A stretch of 64,000 bases of DNA from Variovorax saccharolyticus (GCF_030316765.1 NZ_JASZYT010000004.1:310001-374000); one strand, 5' to 3'. Counted from the first letter of the stretch, positions 18,401-27,730 are shown. Numbers and translations are program-made. Notes: generated by a model from the letters alone, not told the origin.

Positions 18401-19330
18401 TCAGTTCACCGCGCGGCGGCCATCCGGCTTGCCGCGCTTGGCCTTCATCTCGGAGAAGAACGCATAGAGCTGCTGGGCAGCCGGCGACAGGGTCCGACCC
18501 TTGCGCCGTATGAGGCCAATCTTGCGGGTGATCACCGGATCGTGAAGCGGAACGCTCACGAGCAGCGGATGGTCTGAGTCCGGCATGGCGATCGAGGGCA
18601 CAGCGGCCACGCCCAGGCCTGCTTCCACCAGGCCGAGCATCGTCGTGACGTGCTGCGTCTCGTAGATGCTCTGCGGCCGACCGGGCAGGCCTGAGAGCGC
18701 CTGGTCCAGCAGCAACCGGTTGCCCGATGCCTTGCTGACCGAGATGTAGTCGTACTGCCCCAGCTCGGTCCAGCTCACTCGGCGCTTGCGCGCAAGGGGA
18801 TGGTCACGCCTGCAAGCCGCGACGAAGCGTTCTTCCAGCAAGGGCTTGAACTCGATGTCGGGTTCCTTGCCTCCGACGAAGTTGAGTCCGAAGTCGGCCT
18901 CGCCGCGCGACACGGCCGACAGCACCTCGTTCGCGCTGGCATCAAACACCTTCACCCGGATCTTCGGGTACCGCTCGTGATAGCGCGAGATCACCTGCGA
19001 CAGGAAGTAGTAGACGGTCGAGGGCACGCACGCGATCGTCACTTCGCCCATGCGCGTGGCCGCCACGCCGCGGATGCCCAGGAGCGTGTGGTCCAGGTCG
19101 TCGAGCAGCTGCTGTACCTTGCGATCGAAATCGCGTCCCACCGAGGTCAGGCTCACCCTGCGGGTCGTGCGGTCGAGGAGGCGCACGCCGAGGGCTTCCT
19201 CGAGCTTCTCGATGCGTCGACTGAAGGCCGGTTGCGACACATGCAGCGATTCTGCAGCCTTGCGAAAGCTGTTCAGCTCGGCCACCGCGCGGAATGCCTG
19301 CAGGTCGTTGAGATTGAAGTTGATGGCCAT
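18401..19330 (-). CDS. LysR-family regulator of the dicarboxylate/CoA cluster
   Basis: 309 residues. The winged helix is LNDLQAFRAVAELNSFRKAAESLHVSQPAFSRRIEKLE. The effector domain includes ADFGLNFVGGKEPDIEFKPLLEE and a GLGVAAVPSIAMP strand. It is convergent with the DctA gene and divergent from the Bug gene. An operator-like element lies 38 bp before its ATG, the usual place for LysR autoregulation, and the same element precedes operon 1. It is therefore the best candidate regulator for both operons. The effector is probably a pathway acid or CoA ester; this is inference. Confidence 0.93.
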   Translation of the reverse strand: MAINFNLNDLQAFRAVAELNSFRKAAESLHVSQPAFSRRIEKLEEALGVRLLDRTTRRVSLTSVGRDFDRKVQQLLDDLDHTLLGIRGVAATRMGEVTIACVPSTVYYFLSQVISRYHERYPKIRVKVFDASANEVLSAVSRGEADFGLNFVGGKEPDIEFKPLLEERFVAACRRDHPLARKRRVSWTELGQYDYISVSKASGNRLLLDQALSGLPGRPQSIYETQHVTTMLGLVEAGLGVAAVPSIAMPDSDHPLLVSVPLHDPVITRKIGLIRRKGRTLSPAAQQLYAFFSEMKAKRGKPDGRRAVN

Positions 19331-19367
19331 GGCGAGCGCCCCTCGGGCTGTTTCAGTGATCCACAGT

Positions 19368-19397
19368 GTGCATCAATCAATCCTAAACATGCAATTC
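19368..19397. promoter_or_regulatory. Operator-like element upstream of lysR and operon 2 (shared with 12522-12551)
   Basis: GTGCATCAAT, twelve bases, TGCAATTC, matching the element before operon 1 in both half-sites and spacing. Inside, TGCAT (19369-19373) and ATGCA (19389-19393) form an exact dyad. It lies between the divergent LysR and Bug starts. Confidence 0.65.
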
Positions 19398-19487
19398 ACA
19401 GAAGTCCTTGGAAGGCGGACCATTCACCCAAGGCCCAAACGACAAGAAGCCCCGATCAAGTTCCTGACATCCACCGGAGTAGACAAA

Positions 19488-20459
19488 TTGAAGATCCAGA
19501 AGATTCGCCTCCTCGGCGCCGTTGCGCTGGCTGCATCCCTGGCTTGCGCCAGTGCAGTGGCCGCCTATCCTGAAAAATCCATCAGCCTCGTCGTCCCCAC
19601 CGCTGCGGGGGGTGCCAACGACGCCATGGCCCGCGTGATCGGGCAGGCAATGTCGGCCATCCTCAAGCAGCCCGTCATCGTCGACAACAAGGCGGGTGCC
19701 AACGGCGCCATCGCCAGCGAGTTCGTGATGCGTGCGGCGCCGGACGGCTACACACTCATGTTGGGCTACATCGCCACGCATGCCATGAACCCGGCATTGC
19801 AGAAGCTGCGCTACGACCCGGTGAAGGACTTCGAGCCGGTCGCCATGGTCGGCTCTTCCGCGACGGTGATGGTGGTCCATCCGTCCGTCAAGGCCAGCAA
19901 CGCCAAGGAGGTGGTGGCGATCCTCAAGGCGGCGCCGGACAAGACCAGCTATGCCTCTGCAGGCAATGGCACCGCGCCCCACTTCGCCGCCGAGATGTTC
20001 AAGCTGTCGACCGGGACCAGCATGCTGCATGTGCCCTACAAGGGATCGGCACCCGCGATCAACGACACGCTCGGGGGCCAGACGCAGGTCATGTTCCCGA
20101 GCTTGTTCACGGCCATGCCGTACGTCAAGGCCGGCAAGCTGAAGGCGGTCGGCGTCGCAGGCGCGAAGCGTTCGGCGCTCATGCCGGACGTGCCGACGCT
20201 CCAGGAGCAGGGGATCGCCGATGTCGACGTTTCGCAGTGGTACGGCATCTTCGCGCCAGCCAAGACGCCCAAGCCGGTCATCGAGCAGCTCAACAAGGTT
20301 CTCAACGAAGTGCTGGCCGACAAGAGCGTGGTGAAGCGGCTCGAGGACCACGGTGCCGAAGTCTCGATCATGTCCACGGACCAGATGCGCGCCTACGTTG
20401 CGCAGGAGCAGGTCAAGTGGAAGAAGGTGGTCCAGGCCGCCAAGATCACCGCGGACTGA
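19488..20459 (+). CDS. Bug/TctC-family substrate-binding protein
   Basis: 323 residues. A signal peptide is clear (KIRLLGAVALAASLACASAVA), followed by the mature start YPEKSISLVVPTAAGG. Family motifs include VDNKAGANGAIASEFV, DGYTLMLGY, ASAGNGTAPHFAAEMF, HVPYKGSAPAINDTLGGQ and GIFAPAKTPKPV. I chose the TTG at 19488, which has ACCGGAG 8 bp upstream and directly precedes the signal peptide; no ATG fits. It is a periplasmic receptor for a carboxylate. No TctA/TctB permease is nearby, so uptake may use distant permease genes or the DctA carrier. It is clearly paralogous to the C-terminal half of the next gene. Confidence 0.92.
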   Translation: MKIQKIRLLGAVALAASLACASAVAAYPEKSISLVVPTAAGGANDAMARVIGQAMSAILKQPVIVDNKAGANGAIASEFVMRAAPDGYTLMLGYIATHAMNPALQKLRYDPVKDFEPVAMVGSSATVMVVHPSVKASNAKEVVAILKAAPDKTSYASAGNGTAPHFAAEMFKLSTGTSMLHVPYKGSAPAINDTLGGQTQVMFPSLFTAMPYVKAGKLKAVGVAGAKRSALMPDVPTLQEQGIADVDVSQWYGIFAPAKTPKPVIEQLNKVLNEVLADKSVVKRLEDHGAEVSIMSTDQMRAYVAQEQVKWKKVVQAAKITAD

Positions 20460-20460
20460 G

Positions 20461-22485
20461 ATGAACCGATCGATCCCCTGCGTGCTGATGCGCGCCGGTA
20501 CTTCGCGTGGCCCCTTCTTCTTGCGCGAATGGCTGCCCGATGGCGACGAGGCGAGAGACCAGGCGCTCATCGGCGCCATCGGAGCCTCCGACCCGCTGCA
20601 GCTCGACGGCTTGGGGGGCGGCAGCACCCTGAACAGCAAGGTGGCCATCGTGTCGCGTTCATCGCAGCCGGACTGCGACATCGACTACCTCTTCGCGCAG
20701 GTCGGCGTCGGCCACCGGTCGGTGGACACGCGGCCGAACTGCGGGAACATGCTCTCGGGCGTCGCTCCTTTCGCGATCGAGCAGGGCCTGGTCGCCGCGC
20801 AGAACGGCACGACGAGCGTGCGGGTCTACAACGTCAACACCAGGTCCCGCATCGATGTGGTCGTGCGGACGCCGGGCAACCGGGTGACATACGAAGGCGA
20901 CGCCCGCATCGACGGCGTGGCCGGCACGGCGGCACCCATCCTGCTCAACTTCCTCGACGCCTGGGGCGCGGTCACGGGTCAGGTCTTTCCGACTGGCAAA
21001 CGGATCGACCTCATCGACGGCATCGAGGTCACCTGCATCGATGCGGCGATGCCGCTGATGATCGTGCGCGCGGCCGATCTGGGCGTGACGGGCGCCGAGA
21101 AGCCGGCCGCCTTGGACGCGAATGCCGCATTGCTCGAGCGACTCGAAAGTCTTCGGCTGGAGGCCGGCCGCAGGATGGGGCTCGGCGACGTGTCCCACAG
21201 CGTGATCCCGAAGCCGGTGCTCGTGAGTGCGGGCACGTCGAGAGACAGCATCAGCTCTCGCTACTTCACGCCGCGCAAGTGCCACGCATCGCACGCGGTG
21301 ACGGGCGCCATTGGTGTCGCCAGCGCGTTTGCCCTGCCGGGGACGGTGGCGAGTGGGATCGCGCGCGAGCCAGGGCAGCATGGCCTGATCGTGCTGCATC
21401 CCGCCGGCCAGATCGACGTCCAGGTCGAATTGGCGGGCCGTGCAGAAGCTGCGACGGTCGAGCGTGCCGCCCTGGTTCGGACGGCTCGAAAAATCATGCA
21501 GGGTGAACTGCATCTGCCCGACTATGTGTTCCCACGATCGGAAGAGCAGGGTGCCTCGTCGTCAGGATTCGCGCGCAAGAGCTTGACGATCATCGTGCCG
21601 ACGCGCGCCGGTGGCGGCAATGACACCATGGCCCGGATCATTGCGTCCAGGTTGGGCCCGGTGCTGGGCCAGGAAGTGGTCGTCGACAACAGGGCCGGGG
21701 CGAACGGCGCCATTGCCAGCGAGTACGTGGCAGGTGCTTCGCCGGACGGCCACACCCTGATGTTCGGCTACGTCGGCACGCATGCAATGAACCCGGCGCT
21801 GCAAACGGTGGGATACGACCCGGTGCGCGACTTCGAGCCGGTGGGGTTGGTCGGCTCTTCGTCGACCTTGATGGTCTCGCACCCGGAGAGTGGCGCTTCT
21901 GACCTGCAAACGCTCATCGCGCGGCTGAGGGCGGCACCTCGCTCCTTCAGCTATGCATCGGCCGGCGATGGAACGCCACCGCATTTCGCTGCCGAACTGT
22001 TCCAGCTCAGCAGCGGAACGTCGATGGCCAGCGCGACCTACGAAGGAGCCGCTCCAGCGATCGCGGACACGGTCAGCGGCAGATCGCAGATCATGTTCCC
22101 GAGCCTGTTTACTGCGTACCCCTTCATCAAGGCAGGGCGGCTTCACGCATTGGCGGTTGCGGGCCCGAAGCGCCTGGAGGCCTTTCCGGCCGTTCCGACG
22201 CTGGCAGAACTGGGCGTACCCGGGGTGGACGTCGCGCAATGGTATGGGCTCTTCGCACCTGCCGGAACGCCTGCGTCATCCATCCAGCGCCTGAACCAGG
22301 CGCTCAACGAAGTGCTCGCCGACCCGGAGGTCGTCGAACGTTTCGAGAGCCAGGGCGCGAAGGTCGAGGCGGGACCGCCCACGGCGCTGCGCCAGCGCGT
22401 GAGTGACGACCTCAGCCGATGGCAGGGGGTGGTCGCCGAGGGCGCACTCGCGGCCCAGGAGGCGCCTGTCCCGGTGCTGGACTGA
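20461..22485 (+). CDS. PrpF-family isomerase fused to a Bug/TctC solute-binding domain
   Basis: One 674-residue frame begins one base after the upstream Bug stop. Residues 1-360 are a complete PrpF protein (MRAGTSRGPFF; DGLGGGSTLNSKVAIV; Cys94 in RPNCGNMLSG; late SSRYFTPRKCHASHAVTGAI). PrpF-type enzymes isomerise aconitates, methylaconitate or related unsaturated acids in the cytosol. Residues 370-665 form a full Bug domain (IIVPTRAGGGNDTMARI, VDNRAGANGAIASEYV) without signal peptide. The Bug half closely resembles the protein just upstream, so duplication followed by loss of the intergenic part is likely. The fusion would keep a normally periplasmic binding domain in the cytosol. A sequencing error that removes a stop and signal peptide cleanly seems unlikely. 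Confidence 0.85.
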   Translation: MNRSIPCVLMRAGTSRGPFFLREWLPDGDEARDQALIGAIGASDPLQLDGLGGGSTLNSKVAIVSRSSQPDCDIDYLFAQVGVGHRSVDTRPNCGNMLSGVAPFAIEQGLVAAQNGTTSVRVYNVNTRSRIDVVVRTPGNRVTYEGDARIDGVAGTAAPILLNFLDAWGAVTGQVFPTGKRIDLIDGIEVTCIDAAMPLMIVRAADLGVTGAEKPAALDANAALLERLESLRLEAGRRMGLGDVSHSVIPKPVLVSAGTSRDSISSRYFTPRKCHASHAVTGAIGVASAFALPGTVASGIAREPGQHGLIVLHPAGQIDVQVELAGRAEAATVERAALVRTARKIMQGELHLPDYVFPRSEEQGASSSGFARKSLTIIVPTRAGGGNDTMARIIASRLGPVLGQEVVVDNRAGANGAIASEYVAGASPDGHTLMFGYVGTHAMNPALQTVGYDPVRDFEPVGLVGSSSTLMVSHPESGASDLQTLIARLRAAPRSFSYASAGDGTPPHFAAELFQLSSGTSMASATYEGAAPAIADTVSGRSQIMFPSLFTAYPFIKAGRLHALAVAGPKRLEAFPAVPTLAELGVPGVDVAQWYGLFAPAGTPASSIQRLNQALNEVLADPEVVERFESQGAKVEAGPPTALRQRVSDDLSRWQGVVAEGALAAQEAPVPVLD

Positions 22486-22602
22486 TCGACAAGTCTCCGC
22501 TGGCGTGCCCAGCCTCACATTCCGGCGGCTTGCAAGCTGCGTCCCCAGCGGATGCGCTGCGCGCTTGCGGCCGCTGACCCACCCTTGCGAAGAAAAACAG
22601 AC

Positions 22603-23889
22603 ATGAGCAAATCCTTCATCGCCATCGCGGGCCTGGCCGCATCGGGCGCCGCGATGGCCCAATCTTCCGTGACGCTCTTCGGCGTGGCTGACGCTGCCGT
22701 CAGCTACTACAGCACGAAGAGTGTCTTCTACTACTCACCCATTGCGTCTTTGCCTCCTGTCGCCACACCCATCGAAGTGGGGCGCTCCCAGACGGCGCTC
22801 TCGAGCGGCGGAAACGCTTCCAGCCGCTTCGGCTTCCGTGGCGTAGAGGATCTCGGTGGAGGATTGGCCGCCAGCTTCTGGCTCGAGGCGGGGTTCAATC
22901 TGGATACAGGCTTGATTCCGAACGCCGCTTTCGCGCGACGTTCCACGGTCAGCCTGTCGGGCAGCAAGTTCGGCGAGGTACGGCTGGGGCGAGACTATGT
23001 GCCCACCTACTGGAACGAGAGCGTATTCGACCCGATGGGCGCGGTCGGCGTGGGCGAGAACCTGCTCAAGACTGTCAGCGGAAGCATTGCCATCGCGCGC
23101 GGGCCGGGCTCGCCGGTGTCTGCCAATGACAATGCCGTCCGGGCGTCGAACAGCATCGGGTACTTTCTTCCGCGGGATCTCGCAGGCTTCTATGGCCAGG
23201 TGATGTATGCGCTTCCCGAGAACGTGGATTCGAGCATCGTCCCAGGCAGCCCATCGACAAAGGGGCGCTATTACGGGGGGCGCTTCGGCTACACCAGCGG
23301 CCCGCTGGATGTCGCGGTGGCCTACGGCGAGAGCCAGGCCGCCGACACCACGGCACTGACGCCGGCCGGACTCGCGACGGGCGCCCGATTCTCCGAGAAT
23401 CTGCGAACCGTCAACCTCGGCGCTTCCTATGACTTCGGCATTCTCAAGCTCATGGGCGAACTGTCCCAGGTGCGCGACAGCACCGATACCGTCACGCCGA
23501 TCCGGGGCGTGATCCGTCCCGCAGTCGAGGAGCACGACAACTACAACGGCGCGATGATCGGGATGACCGTGCCCGTCGGCGCGGGGATGTTCAAGGCGTC
23601 GGTCGCACGGGTGAATTTCGACAACGATCTGGGCGCCGTGCCACCAGGTACGCCAAGCCGCGATGCGTCGGCGAGCAAGCTGGCGCTGGGATATGTCCAC
23701 AATCTGTCCAAGCGCACCGCTCTGTACGCCACCGTGGCTCACGTCCGGGTCAAGGACGGCCAGAACAATCCGGCAATCATGGGGGTTGCAGCGGGCAGTC
23801 TGGCGTACATCACCGCCGGGGCGGCCGCCACGGGCCTGGCGCCGAAAAGCTCGACGGGCTACGACTTCGGGTTGCGTCACTCGTTTTGA
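22603..23889 (+). CDS. Gram-negative porin (general diffusion, Burkholderiales type)
   Basis: 428 residues. The signal peptide ends AMA before QSSVTLFGVADAAVSYYS, the standard porin start. NASSRFGFRGVEDLGGGLAASFWLEAGF, ARRSTVSLSGSKFGEVRLGRDYVP and the C-terminal strand GYDFGLRHSF with terminal Phe are classic for trimeric outer-membrane porins. It begins 117 bp after the PrpF-Bug fusion and probably belongs to operon 2, giving outer-membrane entry for the acid. Selectivity cannot be read from the sequence. Confidence 0.93.
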   Translation: MSKSFIAIAGLAASGAAMAQSSVTLFGVADAAVSYYSTKSVFYYSPIASLPPVATPIEVGRSQTALSSGGNASSRFGFRGVEDLGGGLAASFWLEAGFNLDTGLIPNAAFARRSTVSLSGSKFGEVRLGRDYVPTYWNESVFDPMGAVGVGENLLKTVSGSIAIARGPGSPVSANDNAVRASNSIGYFLPRDLAGFYGQVMYALPENVDSSIVPGSPSTKGRYYGGRFGYTSGPLDVAVAYGESQAADTTALTPAGLATGARFSENLRTVNLGASYDFGILKLMGELSQVRDSTDTVTPIRGVIRPAVEEHDNYNGAMIGMTVPVGAGMFKASVARVNFDNDLGAVPPGTPSRDASASKLALGYVHNLSKRTALYATVAHVRVKDGQNNPAIMGVAAGSLAYITAGAAATGLAPKSSTGYDFGLRHSF

Positions 23890-24228
23890 CGCCGCGCGGT
23901 TGGGCAGGCTACTACCGCTTCAGACTGGTTGCTGCCGGTCGCTTTTTGCAGCGGAGCGACGGCAGTTGCCAAAAGCTGACTTTGGCGATTTTCCGTACGA
24001 GCGTCGGCTCTACGCGGCAACTTGACTTCGCGTGTCGGTCGGCGAAGGGAAGGGGCTGAAGCGCCGGCCAACGACTGTTCTCGAACCGCGCGAACTGGCG
24101 TTCGCGGCCCTGAGCGGAAGTAGCCGGCACCGCACAGCATGCCCGAAAGCGGTCGCTTTCGCAGTCGCAGAACGGTCAAAGTGGTGCTGGCCCGCAACTC
24201 GACGATGCTCCTGGGCTGATCAAATTTT
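23890..24228. other. Intergenic region without a recognised gene
   Basis: 339 bp between the porin and the convergent CadC-like gene. No frame has convincing coding character or a recognisable domain, and I see no strong hairpin or repeat. Confidence 0.5.
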
Positions 24229-25905
24229 CTATTGCGCAACTGTGGGCGTGTCTGGAATGCCTGCCGACCGCGCTGCAGTCACGCGTCGCTCGCGCAGGGC
24301 TGCGGCGTGGTCGCCGAATGTCGACCCGAACCATTCGCTCCCTATGCGCGGAACCTTCGCCTGCAGCAGTGCCGCCTCCTTCCGCGCTTCGGGCAGGCGA
24401 TCGAGTTCGACCAGGGCGGCGATCCGGTCCTGACGACAACGCCAGAAGTCCGGCGCCCGCGTCAGGCAGTCGTCGGCCGCGCGGATTGCTTCCTCGAAGC
24501 GTCGATTCGCCCAGAGCGCGGTGGCATAGAAAGCCGGGAGATACGCCGGTGGTAGCGGGTTTCGGTTCATCGCCTGTTCAAGGTTTGAGAGTGCAGGTTC
24601 GATCTGGCCGAGTTGGAGATGTGCCGCGCCGAGGATGTAGAAGCATTCGGCATCGTTCGGACTGAGCCGGCAAGCCTGCTGCGCAGCGGCGAGCGCGGCA
24701 TCGAGGTCTCCTGCGCGGCTCTGTGCCTGCGACAGGGCGACATAGGCAACCGGCAGGCCCGGCTGCAGCTCGATCGCGCGTCTGATCTGGCCCAGCACTT
24801 CGTCGACGCGCCGCCCGTCCCACTCACCCGTCAGGTGCAGACCGATGTCGACCGTGTTGGCGATGCCAAGAAAGGCCCATGCGGCTGCGTAGTCGGGATC
24901 GATCGCAATGGCCTCGGAAAAATGGCGCCGTGACGCGCGGATGCCGTCGGCGTTGTACCGCACCATCATGGCCCTCCCATGCGCCACCAGCACATAGGCG
25001 TCGAGCGTCTTCGGCGGCTGCGCAAGCGCACGCCGCTGCTCGGTCGCGGCCACCTTCGCCTGCAACGTACCGGCGATGCGGCCCACCAGAGCCAGCTGCG
25101 CGGCGCCGAGCTCGGCGCGATCGACCACGTGGGAGGCTGACCAGACGATCCGACCGTCCTGGCTGTCGAGCAACTCGACGCCCATCCGCAACTGCTCGCC
25201 TTCGCGCCGCACCTTGCCGTCCACGATATGCCGGCTGCGCAGGCGCCTGCCGACCTCTGCCAACGGCGTCTTGCCTTCGGCGAACTGGAAGCTCGACTGG
25301 CTCGAGACCACGCGCAGGTTGGGACTGCGCGCCAGCTCGGACACCAGGTCCGCCGCCACGTTGCGGGCGAGAACCGCGCCGTCGGCATCGCCGGGCGGGC
25401 CCTTGAACGCGAGCACCGCGATCGACGGCGGCCCGCCGGGATCGTCAACCGCCCCGGACGCGTCGGTTCGAACGCGCTCTTGCCAGAACACGACCGCGCC
25501 CAGCAGCAAGATGGCCACGCTGCCCAGGGCCAGCCAACGGCGCGCGGGTCTCGACGAAGTACCCGCGACACCGGCGTTCTGGCTCGAGGTGTCATCAGCC
25601 ATGGCGGCCGCCATCAGCATGTAGCCGCGGCGCGGCACCGTCTTCACCAGGCGATGACCGGCGTCGCCGAGGGCGCGGCGTATGTCGCCGATTGCCTGGA
25701 CGAGCGAATCGTCGGTGACAACGACGTCCGGCCAGACGGCGGCCATGAGCTCGTCCTTGGTGACCAGTCGCCCCGCGCTTTGGGCCAGGTGTCGCAAGAC
25801 CTGAAACGCCTGCGGCCGCAGTTCGACCGGCCGGCCGGCAGCATCGAGGAGTGCCTCCTGGGCGAAGTCGACGACAAAGCCAGCGACCTGCAGGCGGGTC
25901 GGCAT
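24229..25905 (-). CDS. CadC-like membrane-anchored regulator: OmpR-type winged helix, one TM segment, TPR domain
   Basis: 558 residues. Residues 1-105 form an OmpR/PhoB-type winged helix (ELRPQAFQVLRHLAQSAGRLVTKDELMAAVWPD, then TVPRRGYML). One membrane helix follows near 123-142 (WLALGSVAILLLGAVVFW). The periplasmic part has a FlgO/TolB-like segment (SIAVLAFKG, LARNVAADLVSELARSPNLRVVSSQS) and at least four TPR-type helical repeats. This layout matches one-component regulators such as CadC relatives. I start at the ATG at 25905; the open frame extends upstream but without homology. It is divergent from an exported amidohydrolase, its likely target. Confidence 0.88.
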   Translation of the reverse strand: MPTRLQVAGFVVDFAQEALLDAAGRPVELRPQAFQVLRHLAQSAGRLVTKDELMAAVWPDVVVTDDSLVQAIGDIRRALGDAGHRLVKTVPRRGYMLMAAAMADDTSSQNAGVAGTSSRPARRWLALGSVAILLLGAVVFWQERVRTDASGAVDDPGGPPSIAVLAFKGPPGDADGAVLARNVAADLVSELARSPNLRVVSSQSSFQFAEGKTPLAEVGRRLRSRHIVDGKVRREGEQLRMGVELLDSQDGRIVWSASHVVDRAELGAAQLALVGRIAGTLQAKVAATEQRRALAQPPKTLDAYVLVAHGRAMMVRYNADGIRASRRHFSEAIAIDPDYAAAWAFLGIANTVDIGLHLTGEWDGRRVDEVLGQIRRAIELQPGLPVAYVALSQAQSRAGDLDAALAAAQQACRLSPNDAECFYILGAAHLQLGQIEPALSNLEQAMNRNPLPPAYLPAFYATALWANRRFEEAIRAADDCLTRAPDFWRCRQDRIAALVELDRLPEARKEAALLQAKVPRIGSEWFGSTFGDHAAALRERRVTAARSAGIPDTPTVAQ

Positions 25906-26083
25906 GACGATGGAATCCTGTGAGGCTCGATCCAAGCTGTGCCCTTGCGCAGGAACGCGCGCGGACCATTCTGCGCGCGCCCACCTGCGCTTCGGGTGAT
26001 TTCGTCCGTTTTCGCCATCCGATCGGGACTTTTCCGGGCCGCTGGTCAATCGTCCGGGCTTCGACATTCTTCGAGAACCCGTC

Positions 26084-27730
26084 ATGCACTCCAAGCGCCA
26101 CGCCCTCCTTGCCGCGGCCCTGCTCTTGAGCGAGGCCGCCTTCGCCGCGCCATCGCTGGTCATCGTCAATGCCAACGTCTTCACCGCCGACCCCGCGCGG
26201 CCCCGGGTCGAAGCCGTGGCGATCGAGGACGGCCTGTTCAGCGCCGTTGGCGGCAATGCCGAAGTTCGCGCGCTGGCAGGGCCTGCCACACGCGTCATCG
26301 ACGCCGGTGGCCGGCTCGCCACCCCGGGTCTGATCGAATCCCATGTCCACCTGGGCAGCACGCTGCCCTCGGCACCCCTGCCAATGCCGGGCCTGCCGTT
26401 TCCCGGACCGACGGCCGAACAGGCCCTGGCCGCCGTCGCCGCCGCGGCAAAGACGCCCGGCGACTGGATCAGCGCCTGGATCGGCCCGCTCGTTGCCCGC
26501 GACCAACGCAACTGGCGGATGGCGCTCGATGCCGTGGCGCCCGACAGGCCGGTGCTTCTGCGCGGCTTCTGGGGGCACACGGCGATCGTCAACAGCGCCG
26601 CCTTGCAGCGCATCGGCATCGCAGAGGACGTGGCCAACCCGATCGGTGGCCAATGGGGCCGTGACGCCAGCGGCCGGCTCAACGGCCGGGCCGACGAGGG
26701 CGCGTCACCCGTTCCCGAAATCCGCGCAACGCCGAACGACCCGGCAAAGCTCGCGCCGTCGTTCCAAGCCGCGGGACAGCGCTATGCGCGCTGGGGGGTG
26801 ACCAGCATCCACCTGATGAACAGCGGCAAGACGCTGGAGGTCACGCTGGACACGCTGGCGAAAGCAAAGACCCCGCAGAAGTGGACGGTCTATTCGTGGG
26901 CGACCGGCGCGGTGCCCAGCATTGCCGGTGGATGGGCTGCGATGGACGAGGCACCGAAGACCTTGCCGCCACGGGTTCGAATCGACGGCCCGAAATGGAT
27001 GCTCGACGGTACGCCGCTCGAGCAGAACGCGCGGCAGCGCGAACCCTATGCCGGGCGCCCGGACTGGCGCGGCCGCTCCAACCACAGCGATGCGCAGGTG
27101 CGCGAGATCCTGCAGACCGCATTGCGCCGGCCCGGGCAAATAGCGCTGCACGTCGTCGGAGATGCCGAAACCGATCGCGTTCTTGCCATGATGGAATCGC
27201 TGGCCTCCGCGGAGGCGTGGCGGGAGAAGCGGGTTCGGATCGAGCACGGCGACGGCATCCGCGACGACACGCTTGCGCAGGCGGCGCGGCTCGGCGTCGT
27301 CGTCATCCAGAACCCGACGCACTTTCCGCCTGCCGGCGCACCGCGACGGCCTACCGAACCGCATTCGATGCTCAAGAGCCTGCTGGCAGCCGGCGTGCCG
27401 GTCGCGCTGGGGTCGGACGGAGGGGCCGAGGAAGCCAACCCCTTCCTCAACATCATGCTGGCCACCGCCTACGCCGCATCCCCACGCGAGGCGCTGTCGC
27501 GCGAGCAAGCCTTGCTCGCCTACACGGCCGGCGCGGCCTTCGCGGAGAAGCAAGAGCGCAGCAAGGGGCGCATCGGAGTCGGCATGGCAGCCGACCTGGC
27601 GCTGCTTTCGCAGGACATCCTGACCGTCCCTCTACCGGCGCTGCCCGCCACGAGAAGCCTGCTGACGTTGGTGGATGGCGAGATCGCGTTCGAAGATCCG
27701 GCCTTGTCAGATGCACCCTCGCCCAAGTGA
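26084..27730 (+). CDS. Exported amidohydrolase-family protein (YtcJ-like)
   Basis: 548 residues with a signal peptide (LLAAALLLSEAAFAAP) and then a metal-dependent amidohydrolase of the YtcJ/N-substituted formamide deformylase group. Metal-site features are IESHVHLGS (HxH), PKWMLDGTPLEQN, ALHVVGDAE, VRIEHGDGI and GSDGGAEEANPF. Its periplasmic location is typical of a subset of the family; the substrate is unknown. The start lies 178 bp from the divergent CadC-like regulator, suggesting regulated expression. Confidence 0.88.
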   Translation: MHSKRHALLAAALLLSEAAFAAPSLVIVNANVFTADPARPRVEAVAIEDGLFSAVGGNAEVRALAGPATRVIDAGGRLATPGLIESHVHLGSTLPSAPLPMPGLPFPGPTAEQALAAVAAAAKTPGDWISAWIGPLVARDQRNWRMALDAVAPDRPVLLRGFWGHTAIVNSAALQRIGIAEDVANPIGGQWGRDASGRLNGRADEGASPVPEIRATPNDPAKLAPSFQAAGQRYARWGVTSIHLMNSGKTLEVTLDTLAKAKTPQKWTVYSWATGAVPSIAGGWAAMDEAPKTLPPRVRIDGPKWMLDGTPLEQNARQREPYAGRPDWRGRSNHSDAQVREILQTALRRPGQIALHVVGDAETDRVLAMMESLASAEAWREKRVRIEHGDGIRDDTLAQAARLGVVVIQNPTHFPPAGAPRRPTEPHSMLKSLLAAGVPVALGSDGGAEEANPFLNIMLATAYAASPREALSREQALLAYTAGAAFAEKQERSKGRIGVGMAADLALLSQDILTVPLPALPATRSLLTLVDGEIAFEDPALSDAPSPK

